A stretch of 64,000 nucleotides of DNA, taken from positions 672,158 through 736,157 of the forward strand of contig UESW01004566.1 of the NCBI GenBank assembly GCA_900491605.1. The letters are read 5' to 3'. Of this stretch, positions 23,664 to 35,340 are shown piece by piece. The first letter of the stretch is position 1; each line of letters begins with the position of its first letter. Origin of the DNA: Calamus simplicifolius (Eukaryota > Streptophyta > Magnoliopsida > Arecales > Arecaceae). Under the pieces are notes generated by a model that made no database searches, was not told the DNA's origin, and saw nothing but the letters and a program-made list of their open reading frames with translations. Made by a program: the position numbers and the translations under genes.

Positions 23664-25068
23664 TCAGATATGTTTGAATACAATTTTCTTCAAGTGACCT
23701 ATGATTTCCATTACATCATCTTTTTGAGATTTCTTAAAATTTTCAAGACAAGCTTCAATCTGTGAGACTGCAAGGTCAATGTCCTTCTTCAGTTGACCAG
23801 TTGCATGAACATAAGATCCCGAGCCATCAGCAATGCCTTCCATCCTTTCAAAGATTTTGTGAAGTTCAGCACCAAAGGATTCAACAGAATTGCTTATGGA
23901 AAAGGAAATCATGTCAAGTCTCGAGTTAAGTTCTTCTTTTAGCTGATTGAAGTCTTCTTTTAATTGATTAATCTCATGAGATCTCTGACTGTCATATTCA
24001 GCAAGCAAGGCTCTCAACTGACCAATCTGCTCATCAGAGAATCTCCCAGAAGCAGTAAGACAGATGTGGAGGAGAGGGAACTGTGCTCGGTCCAGCTCTG
24101 AAGGTCCAGCTGTAGATGGTCCCGCAATAAATGGATCAGGGACTGATGGTCCCGCAGTGGATGGTCCAGGGATATCTTCTACTCTGGCCTCTTCAGTCTA
24201 TCTCTCTCAGCTCTTTCTTCTCGTCCTCCTTTCATCCAGATACCATTTAACTTCTTGAAGCCCATCCGATGAATAGTAGAAATACTATAATAGTCAGTGT
24301 GCCTTAATTTCCTTAGGGGTTCATTATCCATAATTAGCACACCTTGGCTTCTAAAGATCAATGTCAGAACCATACCATATGGCAGTGTAGATCTTTTCTT
24401 TGTAGCAGCCTCTGCCATATAACCAATCATCATGCCAGCTAGGTTGACTGGCCTTCCAGTTATAATACAATCCATCAAAAGAATGTCTCGCTCCGAGACG
24501 TACTCAAATCTACCAATTTTGGGAATAAAATTCTTCCACATATGTTGTGTAGTAACCTGAGCTCCAGATTTAATTGATTAGCAAGATTTCCTCAAACTCG
24601 GTTACATCCCTCCCTAACATTCTTGACAATGCACCACTTCTATCATCATGCTGATATTCCATAATACCAATTGTGGGCATTTCCAACAATTTCCAAGGAT
24701 TTCAGCAGTTATTACAACTCTAGTTCCTCTTACAATACTGACTAAACCGCCTTCTCCTCTACTCAAATCATTGTAAAATCTCTCACTAGGCAGGATAAGT
24801 GGGGATATCTAATGAACAAATCTTTTCCCACCCATTTCTTTTAAACATCTTCCTATTGAGAAGCCCTCCGACTCAAAGAAATCAAAGTTGACCTTCTTCC
24901 AGTTGTGATAGTCTTACCGGCTAGTTGATCTACTTTGGGTGAAGAGGGTGAAGGAGGGGAATCTTCTTGAGTGGCCGAAGAGGAGGATGGCGAGGGTTGC
25001 CTCCGAATCGTGCGTCGCCTCGTGGGAACGGACGCTCCTCCGACGAAACCGCGCCTCTTGGGTGCCAT
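23664..25068 (-). pseudogene. Broken accessory (env-position) ORF of the copia element
   Basis: Three minus-strand fragments line up between pol and the 3' LTR, where SIRE/Maximus elements carry an extra sense-strand ORF. The first starts MAPKRRGFVGGASVPTRR (24,853-25,068). The middle one, 24,179-24,541, holds an FEYVSERDILLMDCIITGRP block like other retrotransposon accessory proteins. The last, 23,664-24,017, is a predicted coiled coil (HEINQLKEDFNQLKEEL). Frameshifts and stops separate them. No membrane-protein features are visible in these fragments, so an envelope role is not supported. Confidence 0.6.
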
Positions 25069-25167
25069 TGAGTTGATTGGAATGTGTAATCAAAGGTTTT
25101 GAGAAGATTGGGGAGGTTGGAAAGGCTTTGGAACTCCTTGGAGGGGTTTTGGGAGACGGATAAAATG

Positions 25168-25375
25168 ATTTGGGGTCGACTCCGCCTTTTTATTTTTGAC
25201 CTAGTTCGACCTAGAGTCGACTCCCGAAAACTGGGTGTCGGCTCCGAACCAGAAAGTCTGTCAGCGCTCGAATTAGAGTCGGCTCTACAGAAGCCGGAGT
25301 CGGCTCTAATTGCTTAGACAGAACATCAAAAACTAAGGTGTCGACTCCACAAACTGTTAGAGTCGACTCTAACAG
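25168..25375. repeat. Second GAGTCGACTC-type motif cluster
   Basis: Seven copies of GTCGACTC/GTCGGCTC-type motifs lie in the spacer between copia pol and its accessory ORF, resembling the LTR cluster at 22,608-22,870. Confidence 0.85.
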
Positions 25376-25622
25376 TTTCAGAGATAAAAAATCAAGTTTC
25401 AAGGATCTGAAACTATTCAAATTAATCATCAAACTCTAGATAAATGTTCCTTAGCAATTGGGGAAACAATGAATCAAGATCTAGATAGATTTCCTTATTG
25501 AATATCGAGATTTTTCAAGAAATTGATGAAATCTAGATAGTTGTCCTTAAGAGTTTCAGAAAATTATTCCAAAGGATCACAAACTCCTAATTCTCCTCTA
25601 AGATAACAAAATCTCTCTTCAC

Positions 25623-26642
25623 TTAAGGGTTTTGTAATATATCTGCCAGTTGTTCTTCAGTATTCACATAATCAAGACAAATTTCATTATTGGCAACATG
25701 TTCTCTTATAAAGTGATATCTAATTTCAATATGCTTTGTTCTTGAGTGTTGAATTGGATTTTTAGTTAGATTGATTGCACTTGTATTATCACATCTTATA
25801 GGTGTCTTATCAAGTGTGATACCATAGTCTTCAAGTTGTCTCTTAATCCATAGGATTTGAGCACAGCAACTTCCAGCTGCAACATATTCTGCTTCAGCAG
25901 TAGATAATGCAACCGAATTTTGCTTTTTGCTAAACCATGAGATTAAGTTACTTCCTAAAAATTGGCATGCACCACTTGTGCTTTTTCTATCTAACTTACA
26001 TCCAGCATAATCAGAATCAGAATAAGCAATCAGATTTAATGTTGAGTCTCTAGAATACCATAAACCTACATTTTTTGTTCCACTAAGGTATCTAAGAATT
26101 CTTTTAACAGCAATTAAATGTGATTCTTTAGGTTCAGACTGAAATCTAGCACATAAGCAAACAGCAAACATTATGTCTGGTCTACTTGCAGTTAAGTAAA
26201 GTAGGGATCCGATTATACCTCGATAATATTTTTGATCAACCTTCTTACCTTCTTCATCTTTGTCCAGCTTGCATGAAGGACTCATTGGTGTTCCGAGGGG
26301 TTTGATTGATTCCATACCAAACTTCTTTAGAATTTCTCTTGTGTACTTTGTTTGGTTGATAAAGATTCCCTCTTTGCTTTGTTTGATTTGGAGTCCAAGG
26401 AAGAAATTGAGTTCTCCCATCATGCTCATTTCAAATTCTCCCTGCATTAACTTAGCAAACTCTTGACATAGAAGATTGTTAGTAGCACCAAATACAATGT
26501 CATCAACATAAATTTGAACTACAAGTAAATCTTTATCTTTTCTTTTCAAAAACAATGTTTTATCAACATTTCCTCTTGTAAAATCATTTTCAATCAAAAA
26601 TTTACTTAGTCTATCATACCAAGCTCTAGGTGCTTGTTTCAA
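25623..26642 (-). pseudogene. Ty1/copia reverse transcriptase (C-terminal part) and RNase H
   Basis: The 339-residue frame begins KQAPRAWYDRL, contains the catalytic YVDD of reverse transcriptase at 45-48, then GSLLYLTASRPDIMFAV, and the copia RNase H blocks AYSDSDYAG, STAEAEYVA and KHIEIRYHFI. The natural end is missed because of an apparent one-T loss near 25,640. On the upstream side a one-base loss near 26,655 shifts the frame; 26,639-26,810 carries the preceding block (DVKSAFLNGLINEEVFVEQP). The element stops at the N at 26,811, so integrase, gag and the 5' LTR are absent. Confidence 0.92.
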
Positions 26643-26810
26643 ACCATATAAAGCTTGTGCAATTTAAAAACGTGATTTGGAAATTCATGATCTTCAAATC
26701 CCGGTGGTTGTTCAACAAATACTTCTTCATTTATTAATCCATTTAAAAATGCACTTTTGACATCCATTTGAAATAAATTAAAGTTCATGTGACATGCAAA
26801 TGCAAGTAAT
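26643..26810 (-). pseudogene. Copia reverse transcriptase, N-terminal part, truncated at the N
   Basis: The minus frame has MDVKSAFLNGLINEEVFVEQ, the catalytic-Asp block of copia reverse transcriptase, then PPGFEDHEFPNHVFKL. It is out of frame with the following block by one base. The right edge coincides exactly with the single undetermined base. Confidence 0.85.
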
Positions 26811-26811
26811 N
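26811..26811. other. Single N: sequence join
   Basis: This is the only undetermined base in the window. Left of it is the interior of a copia element; right of it is an unrelated sequence that duplicates 11,399 onward. A one-base N at such a break looks like a scaffold or contig join rather than a base-call failure. Confidence 0.8.
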
Positions 26812-27424
26812 AGAACTTCTTCGAGGAGGAGGATCTCCGTTTTTCGGTGTTAGAGGAATATGACTTAGCGGCAATAATTGTTAATCCTGCGCTACGAATC
26901 AAAAGATAAAGCAGATTGGCAGTTGGAATTGGAATTAAGAAGTCAAGCTCAAGAAACTTTAACCGTCATTGAGAATTTGGATTCACCATAAAATACGCTG
27001 CATCCACAAAATTATCATATATGTTTGGTGCGTGGTCGCCCCTTTTTTTCGCCAAAACCGAAAAAAAAAAGGGTCCTTTGAGCTCATATCTTTCCATCTA
27101 TCTTCCTCTACTGGTCAGTAGCTTGCTAGGTTTCCTGTGCAGATAGAGCTTGGTCCCCTAGCATGAGAAGTTCTATCACCAGGGTATTTTATACTAATTA
27201 TGAATTTAGCCTTATCTTTGTCATAGGCGAGCCTTTAGGTTTGCTACCGGCTGTAAAATCTAGAACACTGATTTATTTTTGTCTGTAAGGAAGAAAGTTG
27301 TTTGATTTATTTATATATGAATTAAGTTGACTAGGCAGTGTTTCTTTCCTTTTTTTTTTTTCGTTTTTTCATTTTGTTATTGAGAAGTCCTTTTGATCTA
27401 TAAGGAGCAAGCTTATTTTTTGGT

Positions 27425-27477
<53 letters not shown>

Positions 27478-27720
27478 CCTTCTGAAGTTTCTGTTGCAAT
27501 GAAAGATTAAGCTGCTAAGAATGGAATCAACTGAAGATTTCGCATCCTATAGACATGAACTAAATTGCTTATTTTACCTGTTCATTTCTTGTGTGATAAA
27601 TAGCAAATTATTTTGTTGAGCATATGATGTCTTTCTTGAATCGCTCCAATGCGAACTTGGAGTACATTATAACAAGAAAGAGCTAGGTGTCTAATGTGGA
27701 GCATTTATCATTAAGAACAA
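26812..27720. repeat. Copy 2 of the 0.9-kb duplicated segment (no retrotransposon)
   Basis: This matches 11,399-12,309 in order, including the solo LTR end, the GGTCGCCCC T-run/A-run pair, a (TA)n tract near 27,427-27,474 and the closing ATTAAGAAC. It then runs on into AACTTTGCTTC, which has no equivalent after copy 1, where element A begins. It therefore shows the empty target site of element A. Confidence 0.85.
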
Positions 27721-30700
27721 CTTTGCTTCATTTGAAAGCAAGACAGATGGATCTTTCATTTCATACATGCACTAAAAAACTTGATATAAAGTTATAGCAA
27801 AAAAAAGAGGAAGCTTCCACATTATAATTCACCTCTAAAAATATACTTAAGTTTCATATTATTTAATGAGTAGATGTATGTATCACAGGGGCTTGTTTGA
27901 TACTTATTGCTTTATATTTTAACTGAAAATTCAAATCATGACAAATTCCAAACCTATGTAGGCCTGTGGCTTCTAATGCTATGAAATTTACAACTCTTCT
28001 TAAACTTGGCTCTGAGTTATCATATTTTTATTCTTGACCACCATATTGAACAATATCTAGTCACTTCTAATAGAACATACATGTTTAACATTCATCTTGT
28101 CCATAGAGGCTTAAAAAGAAAAGCTAGACCTGATGGCTGAAGCCTAAGGGAAGTTCACTTGCTTCATGCATTCTCTTTTCTTAATAGGCCGTAAGTAGAT
28201 GTAACGTTTTATGATTAATCAAATAGAAGCACATGGTTCCCAAGATCAAGGTGAATTAGGTTGGCCAAATTAAGTTTAATTTATTGAAATATTTATTTTT
28301 ATGCGAGTGGGATACGCACATATAAAGAGAGAAAGCAAAAACTTTAGTATGGTGGTTGTGCAACAGCAATAGCATGCTGGCAAATATTGTTCAATATTAG
28401 TATGGTTTAATTATTTTGAGTTTTCTACTACTTGTTGTAACAATTGCCATATCATAGTTTCAATAGGGTGCTATTTATGATTATCAATATTTAAATATTA
28501 CTTCTTATTTCTTTGTAATATATCAAGTTTGCAAGAAGTTATGTTTAAATATCAAAATACATTGTTGAAATTTTAAGAGTCACTACTAATTGCTCTCTCA
28601 AATTTAATAATGATGTCTATTTCATTACAAGCATAACAACATAATGACATGACAGCTACCTAAAAATGAAAATAAAAATATATTTATCCACATAATAGTG
28701 TCTTTTAATTTTCTAATTATCAAAATAGTTTAGAATTGATGATTAAGCAGCTGAACATAGAGCATGCAAATAAACCTGCAGGTGATTCAACAGCTCAGGC
28801 TGAGCTCAAAAAATGGGGGCAGGCTTAGTAGACTGACTGATGTTGCATGTAATGTACGTAGTCAAGCTGGCAAACCCTTTAGGCCATTTGCAACCGAAGT
28901 TAAACATGATCATTAAAATTATGATAGCCATAATTAAATTATAGTCCTAGCTCCTTGTCTACATGTTAAATTTTGTATTGTTGTTTGTTTACAAACGTGT
29001 CAACGCTCAGACATTAAAGCACCATGGTCATCTTTTACACGACAATTGATGCACTAGTGAATGGACAAAACGAAGATCGTGTGCCCAAGAATATATCATC
29101 TGTCAGCCAACCCCTCCATATGGTGTGGCACCCACTCTCAGGCCAGTAGTTTTGGCCCATGCATCTCTCCTAGCTTTCGGCAGAAGAGAGAGACGTGGAT
29201 AAAGAAGCGATGGAAAAGGACACATCCTTGTCTCTCTTGGCTCTCTCGGGCTCTCTTTCCCTGAAAACTAAAGCATACTGTTTTGGGAGCAGAGAAAGGG
29301 AAAAAGAAAGAGAGGAGGGGTGACCAAGAAGCCAGAGAGGCAGAGAGAGAGAGAGAAGAGATGGGCGATCCCGAGGAATAATGAGAGGCAAAGCTGGAAA
29401 AAGAGTTTCCTCTCTGCAGCCCTCTCTTCTTTTATAAATCCTTTGTTGCTTTTGTTTTGTTCTCCGGGTCCGAAAGCAAAGTGGAAGCAGACACCAAGCC
29501 CACCTGCAGGTGGTGTTCATGGTCGTCCCTTTCACATGCACTCATCTTTACACCCCTCGTATCAGTTCCATTGTGGTCGATAACTTTGGTCGTATGATCG
29601 TCTATGAGCTGATCACCGATGGTGGCATTGATGTCGATTGCTACCTCACCAACCATACCATGGTTTAAGGCTCAGGGTGACAGCATTTCCTTCAGCTAGC
29701 TAGTGTTCGAAATTGCTCTTTTACTAGGGGATACATGACCCACCACTTTGCATGGCCCCCATGCTTATCCTCCACACCACTAAGAAAAAGCTTTGGTAGT
29801 TCTCTACCATTTCAACATTAACGATGGTTAAGGCTAGATATATAGAGGTTGGTGGGAATGGAACACGTCATGAGACCTCAATATTCTTCTGGAAACCACG
29901 TCATGGGTCGGTTGGTGGATGTCGGATGGCTTTTATATACCGATCAAATTAAGGTGGCGGCCGGAGAGCCTCTGAAACCTGGAAACTTTCCTCCTCCTCC
30001 TCTTCTTCTTCCCCATCTTCTGTCATTTTTACACTTGCTCAGCAGTACTACGTACAGACTACCAAAGTAGTTTGCAGCATCGTTCAAAGAGATCCGTGAC
30101 AATTGAAGAAAGAGATCATAATGGAATTGGAAACACTCACTGACACTAGATAGATATATGGCAGCTAATTAAGTTCTAATCAACAGCTATATATATATAT
30201 CATGCTAGTTTTCAATAGACCAATGAATTGCAGGATTGGTGTGTTGCTGCTATGGCTCACTTCAGCGGCATGGCACTGAGCAAATATTTCGCTGTCTAGT
30301 TGTCGGCCCTCATGCATTAATTGGGCCGTAGATACACTTCTGGTCAACAGTAGTGCAAGAATATGGACCAGAGAATCTTTCTACTTGCCACCCTGTTTAT
30401 GGTTTCCATGATGAAACTTCTCTCATCAATGGATATCTATGCATATGCTGAGACCTAGTCTAGAGCTTGTTTTCCATATATATGATGGTCTGTCCGAGAT
30501 GGTCTTTCTCTGATGTTTCAACTCACCAGCACTACTCCTTGGATGGAACATAAAGTTCATAACCATCCATTCACTATATCAATTGATTCATTCAATCATC
30601 TCAGAGAATAATCAGACTTCGCTAGAATTTCATGTGCTTCACCAGGGGAGTAAAAAGAGGTCTATATATGCCTGCTTTGGATGATCATGACAATTATTAA

Positions 30701-31678
30701 TATACGGGCCGGGTTATTGGATTTGGATCCATGATCGATTTGCCTTTATGAGTAGATAGTTACATATGGTTTGCTATCTGGATGACTTCTCTCCTTAATT
30801 AACATTGGAAAACCTTTGGCATTTTTCTTGAGAACTCTCCTCATTCTCTTTCTAAACAGTACTCTCTCTAAAGTTATCGCTATTGTTGCCCTTGGATTTG
30901 TTTAACATGAAATCTTAATGGAGAACTTTTGTAGCTACTTCTTCGATCTTGGACGAGATTGGAGTGCGTGTAACTTAGCTGTTATCCATTCTGTAACAAC
31001 AATGATGATTATGAATGGCCTTAAATGATAGATATACATCGCAAAGATTACGACATAAATTATCAATTCTCGATATATGATAAATTAAGTGATGGTGGGA
31101 ATCACTCCAACTGATGGAGACAGTGGCATCAACACCTTTTCGATCATCCAAAAGGTGCTCTGAGATGAAGGAAATGCTGCCTTTCGAGTAGCGCATCCAC
31201 CAAATGAACAGCTCAAAAGCCAGAAGGCATGCAATCTGAGTGCTCTCTGTCCATCGAATCAACAATGGAAATGATTTCCCCCCCACCCTCGTTCCACTGG
31301 AGAGCTCGATCAAGTTGAATCGTTAGTGGAATCAAACACTTGCACACTTACTTCCCTGCAGCTTCATTCGATCCAATACGGCTAGATGATTCTATCGATC
31401 ATGTATGAGTTTTCTGGACACATGAATTGACTCTTAATTTCTCCCACATGTATCCGTAGTAATAAACGTTTCTCAAAAAGACTTTTATTGCCAAGTAAAT
31501 TGCTTAATCTCTTTTTATCAGCAATAATGATGTATCTAATTTTTTTCCTCTTGATATTTTTAACATACTCGGGAAATTGCGGGAAAAAATATCCATGGAA
31601 AAACAACATCCGATTCCACCCAAGCTATTAAGCCCAAATAGCTCCTCCAAATCCACGAATTTGTTTGGCTTGTCTGAA
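27721..31678. other. Intergenic DNA, no gene seen
   Basis: About 4 kb of mostly AT-rich sequence. A CT/GA-rich block lies at about 29,215-29,430 and a TATATATATA run near 30,190. Open frames such as 29,170-29,541 and 30,975-31,313 resemble nothing I recognise. Confidence 0.5.
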
Positions 31679-31714
31679 ATTCTTAGGTCGTTGGTTCGAA
31701 TCCGGCAGGTCGGA
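31679..31714 (+). pseudogene. 3' half of a tRNA-Tyr gene
   Basis: The 36 bases closely match my memory of the 3' exon of plant nuclear tRNA-Tyr: CTTAGGTCG, then the T-arm GTTGG-TTCGAAT-CCGGC with a five-pair stem (two G-T pairs), then AGGTCGGA as the 3' acceptor strand. The B-box promoter GGTTCGAATCC is at 693-703 of this stretch (31,693-31,703). The expected 5' half, starting CCGACCTTAGCTC, is not found upstream, so it is a fragment and not a functional gene. Confidence 0.65.
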
Positions 31715-31787
31715 ATTTTAGTTTATTATTTTGGCGTTTTTTCTTAGAAAACGTTGTTATCTTTCTTCTTTTAATTTCTCTTATTTC

Positions 31788-32043
31788 ACCAAAAAAATAT
31801 TTGATTTCTTATAATTTTCAATTTAAAGTTCTTATTACCCAAAATTAACATAATTATTGATTTTTTAGTTATTTTATTTCTTATAATTTGTATACTCGAG
31901 TCGTTGCTTCTATTGTTGTCTGCAAGTAAAGATGGCATCTGATGCCGTCAGATCACCCCGTCGAACATCCGCGAGCGTTCGGTCGCCTTCTCCAGCGAGC
32001 CCGGGATCTTCCGGCAAACTTCTCGCATCTGGGAGCCCGGGAT
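31788..32043. repeat. Upstream copy of a 256-bp tandem duplication
   Basis: The stretch starting CACCAAAAAAATATTTG recurs at 32,044 with the same order: AT-rich flank, TCTGCAAGTAAAGATGGCATC, then about 100 bases of the LTR end. The copies differ at several positions. The duplication spans the outer edge of element C's 3' LTR. Confidence 0.85.
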
Positions 32044-34663
32044 CACCAAAAAAATATTTGATTTCTTATAATTTTCAATTTAAAGTTCTTATTACCCAAA
32101 ATTAACATAATTATTAATTTTTTTAGTTCTTTTATTTCTTATAATTGTCTACTCGAGTCGTTGCTTCTATTGTTGTCTGCAAGTAAAGATGGCATCTTAT
32201 GTCGCCAGATCACCCCCTCGAATGTCTGTGAGCATCCGGTCGCCTTCTCCAGTGAGCCCGGGATATTTCGGTGAACTTCTCGCATATGGGAGCCTGCAAA
32301 AGTTTCGAGGGCCGGAGATTCCGACGAGGACCCTCCGACGCTCAAGTCAGTGCTTTGGGCAACAGCCGTGAGCTTGAGGAAGCTCGAGAGAGAGGCTCAG
32401 AGAAGAGCTCTCTATGAGCAAGAATGAGCATTTAGGAGTGTTATGAGTGTGTTGAGTTATCAGTTTGTTGAGTTGTGTCCAGTTACCTAGTCGGGGTCCC
32501 TCTTACTCATTTTATAGATGCTTGGAGTTTGTCTGGCTTGAGTGGTTGATGCTTCGTAATGATGACTTTGATGGGTGAAGTGTCAGAGCTGATGTCTGTG
32601 AGGCATTGGGTTCTATCACTTGTCAGAGCATTTAAGGTGATGGCAGGGCTTGCTCCCTGCAGGTTAAATCCCATCAAAGTGGGTGGCTACAGCTGGTTGG
32701 TGGGTCAAGTTCCATCAGAGTGGGTGGCCACTTGATTTGACCGCTGCAGGGAAGAGAGATAAAAGGTGGTGGAGTCCCATCACCATCACGAGCCACACAT
32801 CCGTCTAAGATGGAAGAGTTGGGTGTTGAAGCCAGTTGTCCCTTGTAAAGTATTGATTATAGAGTGCTTGCATGACACTGTTCATGGCCAGGGCCGAGGT
32901 GGCCGAGAACGTGACCTTTATGAGGCCATAAATGCCTTTGTGCGAGAGACATTAGATGCGCCGACTTGGAAGAGGCCATTAAATGTGCCGAGGCGGGGCC
33001 GACTTGGAAGAGGCCATTAAATGTGCCGATGTGGGGCCGACTTGGAAAGGCCGAGACAGGACGATGCCGAGGTGGGGCCGACTTGGAAGAGGCCATTAAA
33101 TGTGCCGAGGCGGGCGGAGCCGACTTGAATGAGAGGGCAGACTTGAATGAGGCGGGGCCGACTTGGAAGAGGCCGGGATGGGACGATGGCCGGGCTGACT
33201 TGAAAGAGGCCATTAAATGTGTCGAGTCGGGGCCGACTTGGAAGAGGCCATTAAATGTGCCGAGGCGAGGCCGACTTGGAAGAGGCCGAGACGAGACGAT
33301 GCCAAGGCGGGGCCGACTTGGAAGAGGCCATTAAATGTGCCGAGGCGGGCGGAGCCGACTTGAATGAGGCGGGGCCGACTTGGAAGAGGCCGGGACGGGA
33401 CGATGCCGAGGCCGGGCTGACTTGAAAGAGGCCATTAAATGTGCCGAGGCGGGGCCGACTTGGAAGAGGCCATTAAATGTGCCGAGGCGGGCAGAGCCGA
33501 CTTGAATGAGAGGGCCGACTTGAATGAGGCGGGGCCGACTTGGATGAGGCCGGGATGGGACGATACCGAGGCCGGGCCGACTTGAATGAGAGGGCCGACT
33601 TAAATGAGGCGGGGTGATTTGGAAGAGGCCGACTTGAATGAGGCGGGGCGACTTGGAAGAGGTCGGGACGAGACGATGCCGAGGCCGGATGACTTGAATG
33701 AGGCGGGACCGACTTGAATGAGAGGGCCGACTTAAATGAGAGGGCCGACTTAAATGAGGCGAGCCGACTTGAATGAGAAGGCAAACTTAAATGAGGCAGG
33801 GTCGACTTGAATGAGAGGGCTGACTTAAATGAGGCGGGCCGATTTGGAAGAGGCCAACTTGAATGAGGTAGGCCTACATGGAAGAGGCCGGGACGGGACG
33901 ATGCGAGGCTGGGCCGACTTAAATGAGGCGGGGCCAATTTGGAAGAGGCCGACTTGAATGAGACAGGGTCGACTTGAATGAGAGGGGCCGATATGAATGA
34001 GAGGGCCAACTTAAATGAGGTGGTCGACTTGAATGAGAGGGGGCCGATATGAATGAGAGGGCCAACTTAAATGAGGCGGGCCGATTTGGAAGAGGCCAAC
34101 TTGAATGAGGCGGGGCGACTTGAATGAGACAGGCGACTTGAATGAGGCGGGCCAACTTGAACAAGGCGAGGCCGACTTGGAAGAGAGAGCCAACTTGAAT
34201 GAGGCGGGCCGACTCAGACTTTTTGCTCTCCTTTGCCTACGTAGTGCTCCATTCCAATAAATGCTGGCCAAGTCATTATGACTGTTTCTGCACCATTAAA
34301 TGCTCAGCCAACGTCATTCTCCACCATTAAATGCTCAAGCCTTTTGATTTAACTATTGGCCATTAATGACTGAAGGTGGCCTTTCGGAGAACCCCCGCTG
34401 ACGTGGCCCTTTTTCTTTTTTGTTCTCTTTCTTTATTAGGACGAGATACTTGTTGCAGTTGGGAGCAATATCGCGGATGAAATATTTAATACCCATCATG
34501 CCCTTTGAAAAGAAAGCCAAGTAGAATAGTGAGGCCGCCTAGATATTAAGCGTTCAGGAAGGCCGCCGCGGCCGCCTAAGAAAATCGTCTAAAAATTGCT
34601 ATCTTGAGAAGATGCCATCCAAAAATTGTTTCCTTTATTGCTAATGGGTCAACTGGCCCCATC
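31940..34663 (-). mobile_element. 3' LTR of element C (long-LTR, TAT-like)
   Basis: This matches 36,671-40,065 over the non-repetitive parts. On the minus strand it begins near 34,663, beside the G-run GTGGGGGGCATTAGA, and ends CGGCATCA at 31,940; a second, degraded end lies at 32,197 because of the duplication. A minus-strand TATAAAAT and the shared motif at 32,329-32,346 agree in orientation. The interior, about 32,955-34,215, is a dense array of GCCGACTTGAATGAGGCGG-type units. Confidence 0.75.
32955..34215. repeat. Short tandem array in element C 3' LTR
   Basis: Units of about 19-40 bp mix GCCGACTTGGAAGAGGCC, ATTAAATGTGCCGAGG and GCCGACTTGAATGAGAGG. Order is irregular and copies are partly degenerate. 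Open frames through the array come from the lack of stops in the unit. Confidence 0.9.
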
Positions 34664-34822
34664 TAATGCCCCCCACACTTCTTAAGCTTATGTGCCGCGC
34701 ATCAGCTAAGCGAAAGGAGTGTAGAACTTTAAAAAATTTTGGAGGTAAATTAATTACCTTATGCCTGCCACTCGAAGCAGCGTACGCCAATTTTTGGGGG
34801 GAATGCTCATCAGTTAGACGCT

Positions 34823-35335
34823 GAGGCAAAGATAAAGCCGATGAGGCTGCAATAATGCCGCTGAGGCAGAGATGATGCCACTGAGGCAAAATAATGTCGC
34901 TGAGGCAGACATAAAGCCGTTGAGGCTGCAATAATGCCGTTGGAGGCAAAGATAAAGCCGTTGAGGTTGCAATAATGCCGCTGAAGCTGCAATAACACCG
35001 CTGAGGAAAAGTTAAAGCCGTTGAGGCTGAGATATTGCCGTTAAGGCTGCAAAAATGCTGCTGAGGCAAAGGTAAAGCCGTTGAGGCTGCAAAAATGCCG
35101 TTGTAGGCAGAGATAAAATTGCCGAAACAGAAATAGAGCCATGGAGGCTGCAATGATGCCGCTAAGGCTAAAATAAAATTGTCGAAGCAGAAATAGAGCC
35201 GTGGAGGCTGCAATGATGCCGCTGAGGTTGAGATAAATTGCCGAAGCAGAAATAGAGCCATGGGGGCTGCAATGATGCCGCTGAGGCTGAGATAAAATTG
35301 CCGAAGCAAAAATAGAGCCATTGAGGCTAAAATAA
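34823..35335. repeat. Tandem array with GAGGCTGCAATAATGCCG units
   Basis: Irregular units of about 20-60 bp are built on GCCGTTGAGGCTGCAATAATG and GAGGCAAAGATAAAG variants. The open minus frame 34,641-35,420, which gives a repetitive peptide, is a by-product. Confidence 0.85.
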
Positions 35336-35340
35336 AATTA

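Noticed and set aside
24179..24541. Retroviral envelope protein in the copia element
   Set aside because: The fragments show no signal peptide or membrane span; the position alone does not justify the name.
33473..34009. Ser-rich open frame (FKSALSFKSA repeats)
   Set aside because: Product of the 19-40-bp LTR array, which lacks stop codons in this frame.
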